The translations under genes were made by a program, and so were the position numbers. The notes below the pieces were generated by a model. The model was given only the letters and a program-made list of their open reading frames with translations. It made no database searches and had not been told where the DNA came from. From positions 26,078,769 to 26,142,768 of the forward strand of contig CM043971.1 of assembly GCA_014529385.2 (NCBI GenBank): 64,000 nt of DNA, read 5' to 3'. Shown here in pieces: positions 1 to 10,278 of this stretch. The stretch's first letter is position 1, and the number at the start of each line of letters is the position of its first letter. The stretch comes from Adiantum capillus-veneris (Eukaryota; Streptophyta; Polypodiopsida; Polypodiales; Pteridaceae).

Positions 1-435
1 ATCTTAAATTCATCAAAGTTAGCAATGAAATTTATCACAAATCCAACCACTCATGTGGCAAGGGATCAGTTTCCGCACAACTTCTTGCCTTGCTGCTGAA
101 TATACCTGAATACAAGCGTTTAATTTTGCCAATCAAATCAAAGCATTGAACCGCTAGAGGTGGTCTCAGTAATGATTGGTATAACTGGAGGGTTAATCTC
201 AACCACTACTATACTCTATACACTTCTAATGCTCTTCATTAGGTTTGCTAATCTTGGACTCTACACCACCCAAGTGTTTGTTAGTCTAGAGGTAAAGTCT
301 TAATTCCATCTTTGCTCCGTCAAAAGGTCAAACAAAGTCCAATTTTACTTCTGCAAGAAGTTTTGGAACCCTTAAGTCAATTAGAACCTCTTGGTATGTC
401 CACAGTTTAATATTGTCCAAAAAATGACCCTGTAG

Positions 436-459
436 AGACATCCTATGCGTAGGATGTCT
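436..459. repeat. Perfect 10-bp palindrome with 4-nt loop
   Basis: AGACATCCTA (436-445) and TAGGATGTCT (450-459) are exact reverse complements around TGCG. A partly decayed copy sits at 720-743, and single arms occur at 967-976, 1016-1025 and 1589-1598. As RNA it could fold into a hairpin; function unknown. Confidence 0.7.
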
Positions 460-1030
460 TTTAACTCTGTTTCAGCTAAAATTTGCAATGTAGCTTTCTC
501 TTGATGTACTGAGCTCACAACTGCTTTTACTTTTTGGTTTGGACACCTATAAGCTAGTCAACTGATCAAAAATCTGTTTCAGAAGCCTAATGTCCGTTCT
601 GATGATTTCACCAATCAAATCAACTCCAAATTGGACCAAACTTGACTAGGAGGTTTTTCTAAGGCCATATGAGAGCTTGGTATGTCTCAAATATGATTTT
701 GGACTTTTCATCATGCATTAGAGATACTACGCGTAGGATGTCTTTGGCAACAGAATTTAACCCAAATTGGTCCACAAACTTTCCTTGATGTGCTGAGCTC
801 ACTAGTGTGTTTAGATTTGTGTTTGAATGTCAAAAGACCCCAAACTTAGCTATTCTAGCCTTTTTTAGTAAAAAATGCTAAAGTCTGCTTAAACTCCAAT
901 TTTCTCACCCAATTCAGATGAAACCTTTCACATGCACTCAATAAATCATGTAGATCATGCACATGAAGACATCCTATGGTTTTGGTCTCAAAATTATACC
1001 TTGGCACAATTTGAGTAGGATGTCTGGCAA

Positions 1031-1094
1031 TTCCTGTCTTTTGGCCACAATCTATCAAGATATTCCTGTCTTTTGGCCACAATCTATCAAGATA
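1031..1094. repeat. 32-bp perfect tandem duplication
   Basis: Two adjacent identical 32-bp copies begin at 1031 and 1063, each starting TTCCTGTCTTTTGGCCAC. This looks like a recent replication-slippage product. Confidence 0.8.
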
Positions 1095-1231
1095 TGTGCT
1101 CCCTAAACTCCTCCTAAGACCTAGAGAATCCACCACCCTCTGATTCTATCTAAATGTACAATAAGACTCTGGCAAGCCAGAGCATCCCTATCCTCAAGGA
1201 CTAGTCTCGGTCACCTACCTAGGGTTTTCGT

Positions 1232-1249
1232 CCCCGGTAGCGACGCCAA
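1232..1249 (-). other. tRNA primer binding site (PBS) of minus-strand Ty3-type element
   Basis: Read on the minus strand this is TTGGCGTCGCTACCGGGG, directly following an LTR end in CAACA. The TGGCG(C/T)CG-N-ACCGGGG pattern resembles the primer sites of plant Athila/Tat-type Ty3 elements. It fixes the orientation: LTR to the right, body to the left. Confidence 0.65.
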
Positions 1250-2090
1250 TGTTGGCGGATACGTCGCAACGGACATCAGCACAGTGAGAACTCACCTAAC
1301 AAGATTTGTTAGCTAAGGATGAAGCTTGACACGTAGGCACGTGGAAACAAGCATAGGGTGTCAACCTACACTCGACTGACTATTGACTACTTCCTACAGA
1401 GGTCTCTACCCAATGTCTAAGTTACAACCTTCAAGAGATTTCCTACAACGCTTCCATCAGCCAAATACCCATTAGACGTTCTTGAAACTCTACAAAACAT
1501 GAGGGATATCCTATTAACACCAATATGCCACTCTCCCTAAGGTCCGTGACCCAAAACCCCACCAAAAATCACCAAGTGCAAAATCACGTAGGATGTCTGA
1601 TAGGTTTTTGCAGGTCATCGTTATTGAAAACTAAGGTGCCTAATGTGTATCTCTACTCAATACGAACGCATGGATATGATGAAATGCGAAAACAAACACC
1701 GTATGCTTACCAAATCACTAGAAATAGCTCGCGGGTCAATCGCGCGAAGCCGGGCCGTACACACGCAATGTAGGTGTTGGCGCGTATCTCTCTCCGGGGG
1801 CAACCCGCTACACTTCTCCGCACTCGATTTTGACCACCAGTGTGCGCGTAGCGTCAAGATAAACTCTCACTCTCTCTCGTACGCAGAATACGCTTCTCAT
1901 AGACAGTTGATAAAATGAACAAAGGTTTTTCTCATTAAGGTCAAAATTTGGTATACATACCTTCCAAATACAAAACCTCATGTTCCAAAGTAAAATTCTA
2001 CTCAGCCTAATGGCAAAAATAATATACAAAAGTGGAAGCTTCAGCAAGCCCCAAGTATTTACAAGTGAAAATACAGGTTTTCTTAATCAG
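1250..2090 (-). mobile_element. 5' LTR of minus-strand Ty3-type element (right border approximate)
   Basis: On the plus strand the LTR begins TGTTGGCGG at 1250, immediately beside the primer site, so its minus-strand 3' end is CCGCCAACA. The right border is inferred only from where homology to the neighbouring integrase relic starts (about 2093). The partner LTR and target duplication lie outside the window, so this cannot be confirmed here. Small open frames at 1525-2047 lie on both strands and are not credible genes. Confidence 0.4.
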
Positions 2091-2092
2091 TG

Positions 2093-2505
2093 AGACGACA
2101 AGGACCCTTCCCTAATGGGGGAAATGGAAATGAAAACCAGACGAAGCAACCTCCAATGCATTGTCACTAAGGCTGGGAGTTCCTTGAAGGAGCTCAAAGA
2201 CTTGGATTATGTTTTCGATACAGAGAGCAAGGCCATAAAAATTTATAATGCCCAAACAAAGTGATCGATGATGTCGTACATGTCAAAATGACTGAAGTGG
2301 AGACTATTGGTGATGTAGATGATAAAGGAAAGTCATATGAATGTCCTTTGTGGTGCTTAATTACCAACCAAGTCTACAATTAAAACTCTAGATTTAGCTA
2401 AGTTATTTTTTGACAGTATGTATATACTATATGAATTGCCCAACAATATTTTGGGTGATCGTGATCCCAAGCTTGATAGTCATTTTTTGAGGGTTGTCTT
2501 CAAAC
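2093..2505 (+). pseudogene. Degenerate Ty3 integrase fragment, left piece
   Basis: The stretch matches, in inverted orientation, the relic at about 7.93-8.34 kb and its duplicate at 53.4-53.8 kb. Near its end the plus frame reads ELPNNILGDRDPKLDSHFLR, which resembles the integrase core around the second catalytic Asp (commonly SDRDxxFxSxFW). Several stop codons and frame changes show it is dead. A non-autonomous LTR element inserted at 2506 cuts it; the continuation resumes at 5574. The more 5' part (2093-2350) shares the DNA homology but encodes nothing recognised. Confidence 0.6.
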
Positions 2506-2823
2506 TCTAAGGTGTGAGCATTGTCCTAGAGCCACTAGAGTGCGAGTCAAGGAGAGAAACAGTGGAATTATCCCATGTGTAGCGGTGCAAGGCTGTAGTG
2601 CTAGTTCATGTTCATTTCATAAATGAATAAACCAAGTCTTTTTTGCATTACATATCTCTTGTTTATGGTGAGCTTGTGATAACTTAGATCTTTTTTATGA
2701 GTCCAAGTTAATTGATATTGGAACCTTTTTTTCTTGAGTGATAATCTAGCCAGCACACACTCACTTGTGTGCACAATATTTTTCTTTCATCCACCCTAGC
2801 TAGCAAAATCGCATTCTCATCCA
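2506..2823 (+). repeat. 5' LTR of the 3.06-kb element
   Basis: It aligns to 5240-5568 with many substitutions and small indels. It starts TCTAAGGTGTGAGC, where the partner has TGTAAGG, so the canonical TG has mutated to TC. It ends CTCATCCA. Confidence 0.8.
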
Positions 2824-2824
2824 G

Positions 2825-2836
2825 TGGTATCAGAGC
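2825..2836 (+). other. PBS, initiator Met tRNA type
   Basis: TGGTATCAGAGC is complementary to the 3' end of plant initiator Met tRNA and lies one nucleotide after the 5' LTR. Confidence 0.85.
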
Positions 2837-3232
2837 TCCATGGTTTGCTAGCTAGGTTCATTGGTATGAATTTGTGAGTTAGTAATTATCATTCTTCTAT
2901 TTGCATTCATTAATCTCTATTTGCATTAGCCTAATAATCCCAATCCCCAATCATCTCTTGGACACGAGCATGCTCCACTACCCTTTGGTGATTAGGTGAA
3001 GGGGAATGTGCCTTTAGCATTGGATTGTGTGTGAAATTTCTTAATTAGCATGCATTTTTTTCTCATTTTGAGCCTACTTTGTGTTCTCTTTGAGCCCATT
3101 TCTACATCTACGTTGCAACTATTGTATTGTGAATTTTTTCTTATGGCCAATGTGTGTGTGAATCCATTGGCAAGAGGTCTCTGAGAATGTCTATTTGATC
3201 TTATCGGGTTCCAATAGTGTGATTAATTGCTC

Positions 3233-3725
3233 GATCAATTTTTTGAAAATCCCATTAGGAAAATTTTGGACTCTCAAATGGGCCCTACAAGGACTTTGAC
3301 TTTCTCCCTCTTGTCCAAAATGGGTGCATGGTAAAATTTTAACAAATGAAATCAAAACTTGTTGGAACTTTCTGATTTAGAATGTACTCATCGAGATCTA
3401 TCCATTGATATATAGCATGCCATCAAATTCCTCATATTCTAGAAGATTCCATTTTTTAATGTGACAACTCCGTCTTATAAATGGAGTCTCTCCTCACATT
3501 TTAGCTTTAGTGGGGAGGTCATAACCTCTACAAATCAAATCCAACTTTGTCGGAGTTTGGGAATTTTGAGCCTACTTTCCCAATGATATGTTGGGTAAGT
3601 GGGGTTTTGACAAAGCGTTTATGTACTTCACCGGGTTGTCCACTTTGGACAAAAGAGGCAAAGTCAAACCTCCTTAAAGGACCCCTTTGAGAGTCCAAAT
3701 TTTCCCTAATGAAGGCTCAAAAGTG
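3233..3725. repeat. Imperfect inverted repeat (arms about 90 bp)
   Basis: The left arm (about 3240-3325) and right arm (about 3628-3722) are reverse-complementary over blocks such as TTTGGACTCTCAAA and GACTTTG-N-CTC-N-TTGTCCAAA. The about 300-bp loop also contains a direct repeat (about 3343-3380 versus 3531-3572). It could be a remnant of a fold-back or MITE-like element within the LTR element. No target duplication was identified. Confidence 0.5.
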
Positions 3726-5228
3726 TGTGTGTGCCTAAACTAGAATTCAATGCTCACCATCCCCCTTGTGGAAAAGAAGTCTTCAAATATCCCCAAAAGC
3801 TGGCCCCACTTGTGGTGGAGCCCGACTCTTAGGGGTTTTGACCATTTCTTGAGATGCCACACACACAAAACAAATACTCGGACACACTCAAATTAGACCC
3901 ACTGGACGGAACTCAAATACAGCGGTCAATTGAATTACATGTTTTTTATAGTTTGAGCGGACTAGCTGACCGTCAGTTAGTGATCATTGTCCATCCGGTA
4001 TCTCTGTACACACACCCGCATTCGATGGTCACCGGTGCTAGGCTCTATCCCATCCAATGAACATTGACCGATGTCGAAATTCATCTGTGTGGTAAGACCG
4101 TCATCAATCTTTTTTTGGGTCCACCCATACAATGTCAGGCTTCTTCCATGTCTGCCTCCTGCGCTTGTAAGGCCTTGTCCTCAACCCCACTTCCCACAAG
4201 CTTATTGCCACCAAACAGAATCACATTCACACAACCTTGGTGCCTAAAGTATGCGAGACTCTTTAAGGGTCTAGTCCCATCAAACTACTACAAAGCATTT
4301 GAAAAGAGCTTTAAATCCATTCAATTACAGAGCCTTTTATTCTCGAATTTCCCACAACAAGCCAAAGCAAAGACTCTCTTCACGGATTCTTGGCATCCAA
4401 CATTCAAGCACCACACTCGGCCTTCAAGAGGCCTCCACCGAGCGTTTAAAGAAGGAATCTCCAAGGCCATTACAGTACCAAACCTTTCCATTATTTGTGA
4501 AGAGTGGCCTCACTCCAATGAAGAGGAGCTTCACAAAATCAAAGGAATTTTCTCTTTCTCTTTCTTGCTCTCTCTTTGTCTTATTTAACTCCAAAATTTA
4601 TTCCACCCAAAAAATACCCTACAATGTATGCCACATTCATCATCAACGATATGAGCATGTGCTCATGTACGGAGTTTCAAACACTGGCCTTAGAGAGTCT
4701 CCAAGTGCAAAGACTGCTCCAAGGCACCATGGGAAAATTCAAAGGTTCACTTTAAGGGAAGGAAAAACTAGCAGCAGGATCATTACCATCCACATTAGTA
4801 GTTCTTTTATATCATTATTTTTTCATTGCACTTGTTTTTTCAATAAATCTTGACTGCACAACAAAAGGGGGAAAGAAGCACTTATTTGAGGGGAGGATAC
4901 GAAGACAAAGACCATGAAGAAGTTGAAGACAAAACATTGAAGAAGACAAATGTGCTCTTGGATTAGAACGAACCAGACATTTTTTTCAAGATTTTTCTCT
5001 TGGATTAGAGCATTGTCTTTTGCTCCTGGATTGGAGTGTTATATTGATTGTCTCTTTGATTGAGAATGTATGTTGTCTGTGCTCCTTGATTGGAGTGTTT
5101 TCTTTTTTCATCAAGTTGTGACCTAAGTGCAAGGGGAGGATTCCTCTTATATTGACATCCTTAGTGGATACCATGTGTCATCCTTAGTGGATAAAGAACC
5201 TTGACTGTATTTTCCTAGTCCAAACCTC

Positions 5229-5239
5229 AAGGGGAGGAT
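5229..5239 (+). other. Polypurine tract of the 3.06-kb element
   Basis: AAGGGGAGGAT directly precedes the 3' LTR start (TGTAAGG at 5240), the expected place for plus-strand DNA priming. Confidence 0.7.
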
Positions 5240-5568
5240 TGTAAGGTGTGAGCTTTGTCCTAGAGTCACTAGAGTGTGAGTCAAGTAGAGCAAAGGTGGA
5301 ATTATCCCACATGTAGTGGTGCAAGGTTGTAGAGCTACTTAAAAATCATTTGATGAATTAATAAACCAAGTCTATTTTTCATTACATCTCTCTTGTTTAT
5401 GGTGAGTTTCTAATGACTTAGCAAATACTCAAGATTGTGTTTATGAGTCCAAGCTAGTTGATCTTGGAACCTAATTGGCTTGAGTGATAATGTAGCCAAC
5501 ACACACTCACGTGTGTGCATGATGTTTCTTTTTCATCCACCCCAGCTAGCACAATCCCATTCTCATCA
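5240..5568 (+). repeat. 3' LTR of the 3.06-kb element
   Basis: It begins TGTAAGGTGTGAGC and ends CTCATCA, followed by the target duplication CAAAT. It shares long blocks with 2506-2823, for example GGAATTATCCCA and AATAAACCAAGTCT. Confidence 0.8.
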
Positions 5569-5573
5569 CAAAT

Positions 5574-5700
5574 GATTGGTTACATAGCTCAACATCAATA
5601 ATGCAAATCATCCTCAAATGGATGGTCAGACCTTGGAGGGGTCACTTAATAATTATGTGAATATCACATATGCAACATAGGTATTATAAAATTTAACTTT
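5574..5700 (+). pseudogene. Degenerate Ty3 integrase fragment, right piece
   Basis: This continues the relic interrupted at 2505. It contains CTCAAATGGATGGTCAGACC, the DNA counterpart of the integrase motif around HxQxDGQT, and matches the reverse complement of about 7.86-7.92 kb. Similarity fades by about 5650. The following bases up to 5880 are AT-rich with nothing recognised. Confidence 0.55.
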
Positions 5701-5880
5701 TTCTCATATTTTCACATATACAAAAGGGTATTCTAAAATGAAGTTGGGAAAATGTTTTACAGATTGAATAAGGAAAGGGTGTATTCTATTCATAGAAAAT
5801 TTTTAGATAAAGTTTTTTTTTTAAATAGTCCTTGAGTGCAAGTGACATACACAATTTATACATAGTGACCCCCGGAGGGT

Positions 5881-6020
5881 TGTTGGAGCTATATATACCA
5901 ACCCCTCTGCTATAAATATCTAGGAGTCCCCACTATATATGTGTACTCAATGCGTGCTTTACACACACTTTGGGGTTCTCACTTCTATTGTCTCGTCTTT
6001 CCTTTAATGTCTACTCAACA
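5881..6020 (+). mobile_element. Short copia-type LTR (140 bp) with adjacent PBS; element remnant
   Basis: The LTR starts TGTTGGAGCTATATATACC and ends CTACTCAACA, immediately followed by TGGTATCAGAGC (6021-6032). Start, end and the internal CACTTTGGGGTTCT block resemble the 143-bp LTR at 44476 and the 142-155-bp LTRs of elements A-D. No downstream partner LTR or copia coding sequence was found, so this is probably a truncated copy. From 6033 to about 6900 I see only short spurious open frames and the 78-bp repeats. Confidence 0.65.
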
Positions 6021-6372
6021 TGGTATCAGAGCTTCACCTGTGGAGACTCGCCTCTGTTGCAGTGTGCAAGGTGCAAGGTTCCATCACCAATTATGAAGCT
6101 AAGTACAAACAAGTTCATAAATTTCCTTTTGAGTTTTTTTTTAAAAATTCTTCTATGTGCATATTTCGTATATAGTTCTTGCATGCATGCTTGGTCGACT
6201 CGGTGAGCTTGCATGTTGTGTACATGGCACTTGGATGCTTTGAGAATAAAAGATGAGAGAGGAGATCTAAGCGCTTAAATTTGAGCATATTGGAAGAACA
6301 AGATGGTCATATTTGCACATGATGCTGCATGATGGAAGAATAGAAGGAGATAAGGGAGCACCCTATAGATTC

Positions 6373-6550
6373 ACCTCTTGTTTGCTAGCTATGTGAGTAG
6401 AAGAGAGAGTTTGGTTCTCAGGAAATAATTAAGATTCATGGCAGAGATTGACCTCTCGTTTGCTAGCTACGTGAGTAGAAGAGAGAGTTTGGTTCTCAAG
6501 AAATAATTAAATTTCATGAAAGAGATTGACCTCTCTTTTGCTAGCTATGT
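6373..6550. repeat. 78-bp tandem repeat, about 2.3 copies
   Basis: Units start at 6373, 6451 and 6529 (exact 78-bp spacing) with ACCTCT(T/C)-TTTGCTAGCTA and share GTGAGTAGAAGAGAGAGTTT. 78 is a multiple of 3, but no open frame runs through it. Confidence 0.8.
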
Positions 6551-6920
6551 CCTCTAGCTGCGGATGGTAAATAGCTTAAGGCTAGAACCAAGTGACCACG
6601 TTGCAGTTAGTGGTAAGTGAAAGGTCATAATGGAGTATGAGTGAGGATAATTGCAGGAGAGATAAAAGAGATTTAGTGAGAAAAACATGATTTTTAGTAG
6701 TAAAGCTAGTCCTCCATTATTTGATGTGGATGTGTTTTTCTATTTTCCCTTGGGGGAGAGATGTTTTGTGGATCATAATTCTCCCTTGGTGAAGAGGTTT
6801 CCATGTTTCTAAACGAATATGGTTTCTTATGTTGGGGAATGATTTTGAAGAGCACCATGGATTAAGTAATAAGCCAATCCAAAAGCTCACAAGTGAAGGC
6901 AAAAAGCATCACCTATAAAC

Positions 6921-7104
6921 TGTGTAGCACCCGGATGACTTCAAAAATAATTAAGTGTCAATCTGAAGTCATGCCTATAAAATGTAAAATTACTGTAGCC
7001 TAGCTCACCTCCCAACCTCTTGCCCTTTATATAGGCAAGCCCCAAGCTCAATTTAGACTAGCCCCTGGTCTTTAAACACTTGGCATGACATAAATCCCCC
7101 CCGT
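6921..7104 (-). mobile_element. 3' LTR plus polypurine tract of a minus-strand Ty3 relic
   Basis: On the minus strand a G-run tract (complement of 7096-7103) is followed by an LTR starting TGTCATGCC at 7090 and running to about 6921 (GTGCTACACA). The minus strand has a TATA-like CCTATATAAAGGG (complement of 7022-7035), as expected of an LTR promoter. The chromovirus-like pol relic lies just upstream in the same orientation. The opposite LTR was not found, so borders are tentative. Confidence 0.5.
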
Positions 7105-7199
7105 GGAGAAGCATTTTTGTCCTCAAAAACAAAAGTGGGAATGTTATCTTAAGAGCACTAATGTTTTCTCAAGTGGCACCTTTCTCACGTCTGTCTTTT

Positions 7200-8340
7200 C
7201 ACTTGTTTTGACAAATTCTTGGTGACACACATGATGACGAGTATGTAGATCATGATCTTTAAGCATGGGCCCAATTTCATGCGGTTGGGTTGGCGGTTCA
7301 ATGAAATCAACAAAAACCTGCTAGTCAATGGCATTTTCATCCCTATGTAGGCATTTACAAAATTGACTTACATGAAAAACCAAATGGTAAAAAATAGTGC
7401 ATAGGTAAGGAAAATTTGTAAGCCATATCTCCAACTTTGCTTGAGTATTGTAAAAGACCCACAATATCTTGGAGATAAATTAGGTGTTGGCTCATTTTTT
7501 AAACTTTTTGAATGTTCTGGCATACATAAAAATAACTCTTTCCCTTTCATGAAGTTTTGCTTGCCGACGTTTCTCATCAACATACTTTCTGTATCTATCT
7601 TATGCTTATCAAACATTTTGATGAGCAAGTTTCAACATATTCATATGGTCTTGGATAAACTCCTTGACCTCCTAAGGTTTCTCATTTGCCCCACCATAAC
7701 TGCTGATCTAGATTGAAAACCATACAAAAGCATGAAAGGACTAAAATTAGTCATGACATGCTTTCCACTATTATAAGCTAACTCAATAATAGGGAGATAA
7801 TCTGTCCAATTTGATTGCTTTTTGCTAATTTAATCTCTTAGCATATCCTCTAGCACTTGATTACCATGTTCAGTTTGACCATCCATTTGAAGATGATCTG
7901 CAATATTGATGTTCAGGTATGTGCCCAATCATTTAAACACAACCCTCCAAAAATGACTATTAAACTTGGGATCACCATCGCTCAAATTGTTTTTGGGTCA
8001 CTCATATAGTTTATACATATTTTCAACAAATGACTTATCTAACTCTAGAGATTTAATTGTGGACTTGGTTGGTAAAGCACCACAAAGGAGGTTCAAATGA
8101 CTTACCTTTATCATCCTCATCACCAATAGTCTCCACTTCATTCATCTTGGTCTGTAGTATCTCATCAATCACTTTGTTCAATCATTCAAAATTTTGATGG
8201 CCTTCCTCTCTGCATCGAAAGTATAATACAAGTCTTTGCCCTCTTTCATGGAATTGTGGGCCTTAGTGCCAGCACACATGAGATTTCTTCGTTTGATTGC
8301 ATTTCCATTCCACCTATAAGGGAAGTGTCCTCGTTGCTAT
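7200..8340 (-). pseudogene. Chromovirus-like Ty3 integrase/pol 3' end, decayed
   Basis: Minus-strand frames read, in order: SDGDPKFNSHFWRVVFK (second catalytic Asp region), a block resembling ADHxQxDGQT, NWTDYLPIIELAYNS, SPFMLLYG, then an open stretch (7628-7368) with LSPRYCGSFTI. These match the conserved integrase C-terminal half of chromovirus-type Ty3 elements. Stops and frameshifts separate the pieces. The Glu after DGQTE is retained. An inverted, even more decayed homologue lies at 2093-2505/5574-5700, and a direct copy starts at 53277. The segment beyond about 8050 is homologous DNA with no recognised domain. Confidence 0.7.
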
Positions 8341-10020
8341 TGTGCATTGTGACCTTGAAGATTTGGAAAAGACTGATGAGGTGGGTTTCAAGGACTTTCT
8401 ATAGAATTATTAGAACGATGGTTCCTTTGAAACATCGTGCTACTCTAGTTAAAATCAACAAAGCCTGCACCCTTCACTTGAAACTTCAACAATTCTTGCA
8501 AGCCCTCAAAAAACTTCATCTTCAATTGATCGCCAGTCGAGTTTATTTATGTGGACACAATAATCTCTCTTTGTACTCGTCGATGATAAGAACTCTTTTG
8601 TCTACTTCATGCTGCTTGAAACCATAGAATTCGATCTTCTTTTCCACATTGTAGTGAGAAGAGCATTACCTTTTCTCAGCCGATGCCCAACATTTCTACA
8701 CTTTCATCAGTACAAGTCTACATGTACAATTTCCACCATAGCTTTTCAATGTTATAAAGTTGCAAGATTTCTATCGTTTCCTTTGCTTATTTAACTTTCC
8801 TTTGTCAGCATTCTCATGCTTGTTATTAAGATCTTCAATGATCCGTTAGCATGTATGGTACTATAACGCAGTGCAACAAGAATTGAGAAGACATGATGAT
8901 ATCCCACATGGACCTTCATCCAACTTGAGCACCTAAAAATCCCTTACAAGCCCACCTAAGCCTTATGTGACCAAGGCATAGATACTGGCATACCATCCAC
9001 ACTTAAAGCCACCATTGGCTATCATTGGTATGCCATTGGTATTGCACACACATGAGCCCTCCCCAAAGTCTTGCAACAAAGGGGCCTTGAGCTCACCATG
9101 TCCATGTAAACAACCAAGTTTTTTACCACTTGAATACTCAGCTTAGTTGTTTACTATTTCAAATAAATCTATTGATAAGTTGAAAGTCGATAGTTATTCA
9201 AATCTATTTTCAAATTCTCTCAATAAATCCAATGGAAAGAGACATTTGTTGCATTGTTGCGCTCACTTTAGAAAAATATTTTTTGTAAAATTCTCTTTAT
9301 CTTTGATAAAGTGGCTTGTTTAAAAGATGCCCATGTAGTCCATCCATAGTTTGAATATCATCAACTCTTGCTCGTAGTTCAAGCACCACAACCAAAGCAA
9401 AGGTCCTAGCTACAACTTTCCTATCTACCCCCTTGTATTCCATAGCCTTCAAATCAACCAAGCCCTCATCCTAGCTAGTGAGCTTCTCCAGCCATTGTAG
9501 CATGATTTTATGATCGGTGTTTCCTTAACCGGCGAATCTACCCATTGGGGGATTACCCTATATAAAGGGAAAAAGGTTTGTAAGTAAGGCATGTTACAGT
9601 CTATGTGGTGTTACAAACTAGGGGCTTAAGGTCTTCATGGGCACCCACACAATAGAGACGTGAGGTGAGTAGGAAAAAGAAAAGAAAAGGCATGGCAAAC
9701 AATTTTTAGAGAGTAGAGAAGGGAGGGGGATGATGGATTTTCATAGCTTATACTAAGCACTAGAAGGGTTGGCTGGTCTCACCATAGAGACCAGAACCCC
9801 TCATTTTTCCCTTGCACAACTTTTTGGCCATGTTCCAGTGGTTTTCATGCATTTTTGTGCAAGTTGCATTTTGGACATCATCAACCCCGTTTTCCATGTC
9901 ACATCAATCATGGCAATGTGACTCTTGTGAAACAAAAAGCGAATAAAAAGAAAGGGTTTTTCATGACTTCAAGGAGGAGAAGGGGAGGAAGGGGGGGTGA
10001 CCAAAGAAGGGGGATCTCTT

Positions 10021-10021
<1 letters not shown>
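8341..10021. other. No gene recognised; possible decayed Ty3 gag region
   Basis: Open frames here (8256-8627, 8609-8794, 9855-10067 on plus) lack recognisable domains. On the minus strand 8260-8660 yields short pieces such as MFQRNHRSNNSIESP, which have the polar composition of a Gag tail, but this is weak. A TATATAAAGG lies at about 9571-9580. The whole stretch is repeated at about 53.8-55.5 kb. Confidence 0.3.

Positions 10022-10065
<44 letters not shown>
10022..10065. repeat. (CT)n microsatellite, 44 bp
   Basis: Uninterrupted CT repeat. The homologous tract in the second duplication copy (55472-55537) is 66 bp, so its length has changed since duplication. Confidence 0.95.
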
Positions 10066-10066
<1 letters not shown>

Positions 10067-10278
10067 GTGCAGTCATTTTTTACCTAGTAGACAATAGTTC
10101 ACTCTTTTAATCATAACTTTTTCATTGGAAATCCGATTTGGGTGATCTATAGCCTCAATCGAAGAGCACAACATCTTGTAAATATAAATGTTTAAAGTTA
10201 TGAAAGGTGTTTCTATAGCACAATTTATGAAGTGAACATGTTCAAGAAAGTTGACTTTCATCTCTTATTTTACATACA

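Larger units (their letters stand above)
1..1249 (-). mobile_element. Internal region (partial) of a minus-strand Ty3-type LTR element
   Basis: This stretch lies next to a minus-strand primer binding site (1232-1249) and so reads as the leader of a Ty3-type element whose body runs off the left window edge. No convincing coding sequence is visible. It holds diverged direct repeats of about 284 bp: the 10-mer TAGGATGTCT recurs at 450, 734 and 1016, and a GATGT(A/G)CTGAGCTCAC block recurs at about 503 and 787. The assignment rests on the primer site and adjoining LTR end, not on protein similarity. Confidence 0.5.
2506..5568 (+). mobile_element. Non-autonomous LTR retroelement, 3.06 kb, inserted in an integrase relic
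   Basis: Two related terminal blocks (318 and 329 bp) enclose about 2.4 kb. A TGGTATCAGAGC primer site lies one base after the left LTR, and a purine tract AAGGGGAGGAT precedes the right LTR, giving plus orientation. Flanks CAAAC (2501-2505) and CAAAT (5569-5573) are a 5-bp target duplication with one difference. The uninterrupted relatives at 7.9 kb and 53.4 kb read straight through this point, confirming the insertion. No gag or pol similarity is visible inside. Two overlapping open frames at 4064-4588 and 4299-4853 lack any recognisable domain. The LTRs differ markedly, so the insertion is old. It would depend on proteins supplied in trans. Confidence 0.8.

Noticed and set aside
1525-2047. 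Short frames on both strands within the first LTR
   Set aside because: Overlapping frames on opposite strands, with no domain and no start context.
4064-4853. Two overlapping plus frames of 174 and 184 codons
   Set aside because: They lie in different frames within a non-coding LTR element, show no domain, and have Ser/Leu/His-rich composition typical of random AT-rich DNA.
8256-8627. 123-codon frame conserved at 53707-54078
   Set aside because: Both copies belong to a recent segmental duplication, so preservation is not evidence of selection. No domain is recognised, and the opposite strand carries weak Gag-like text.
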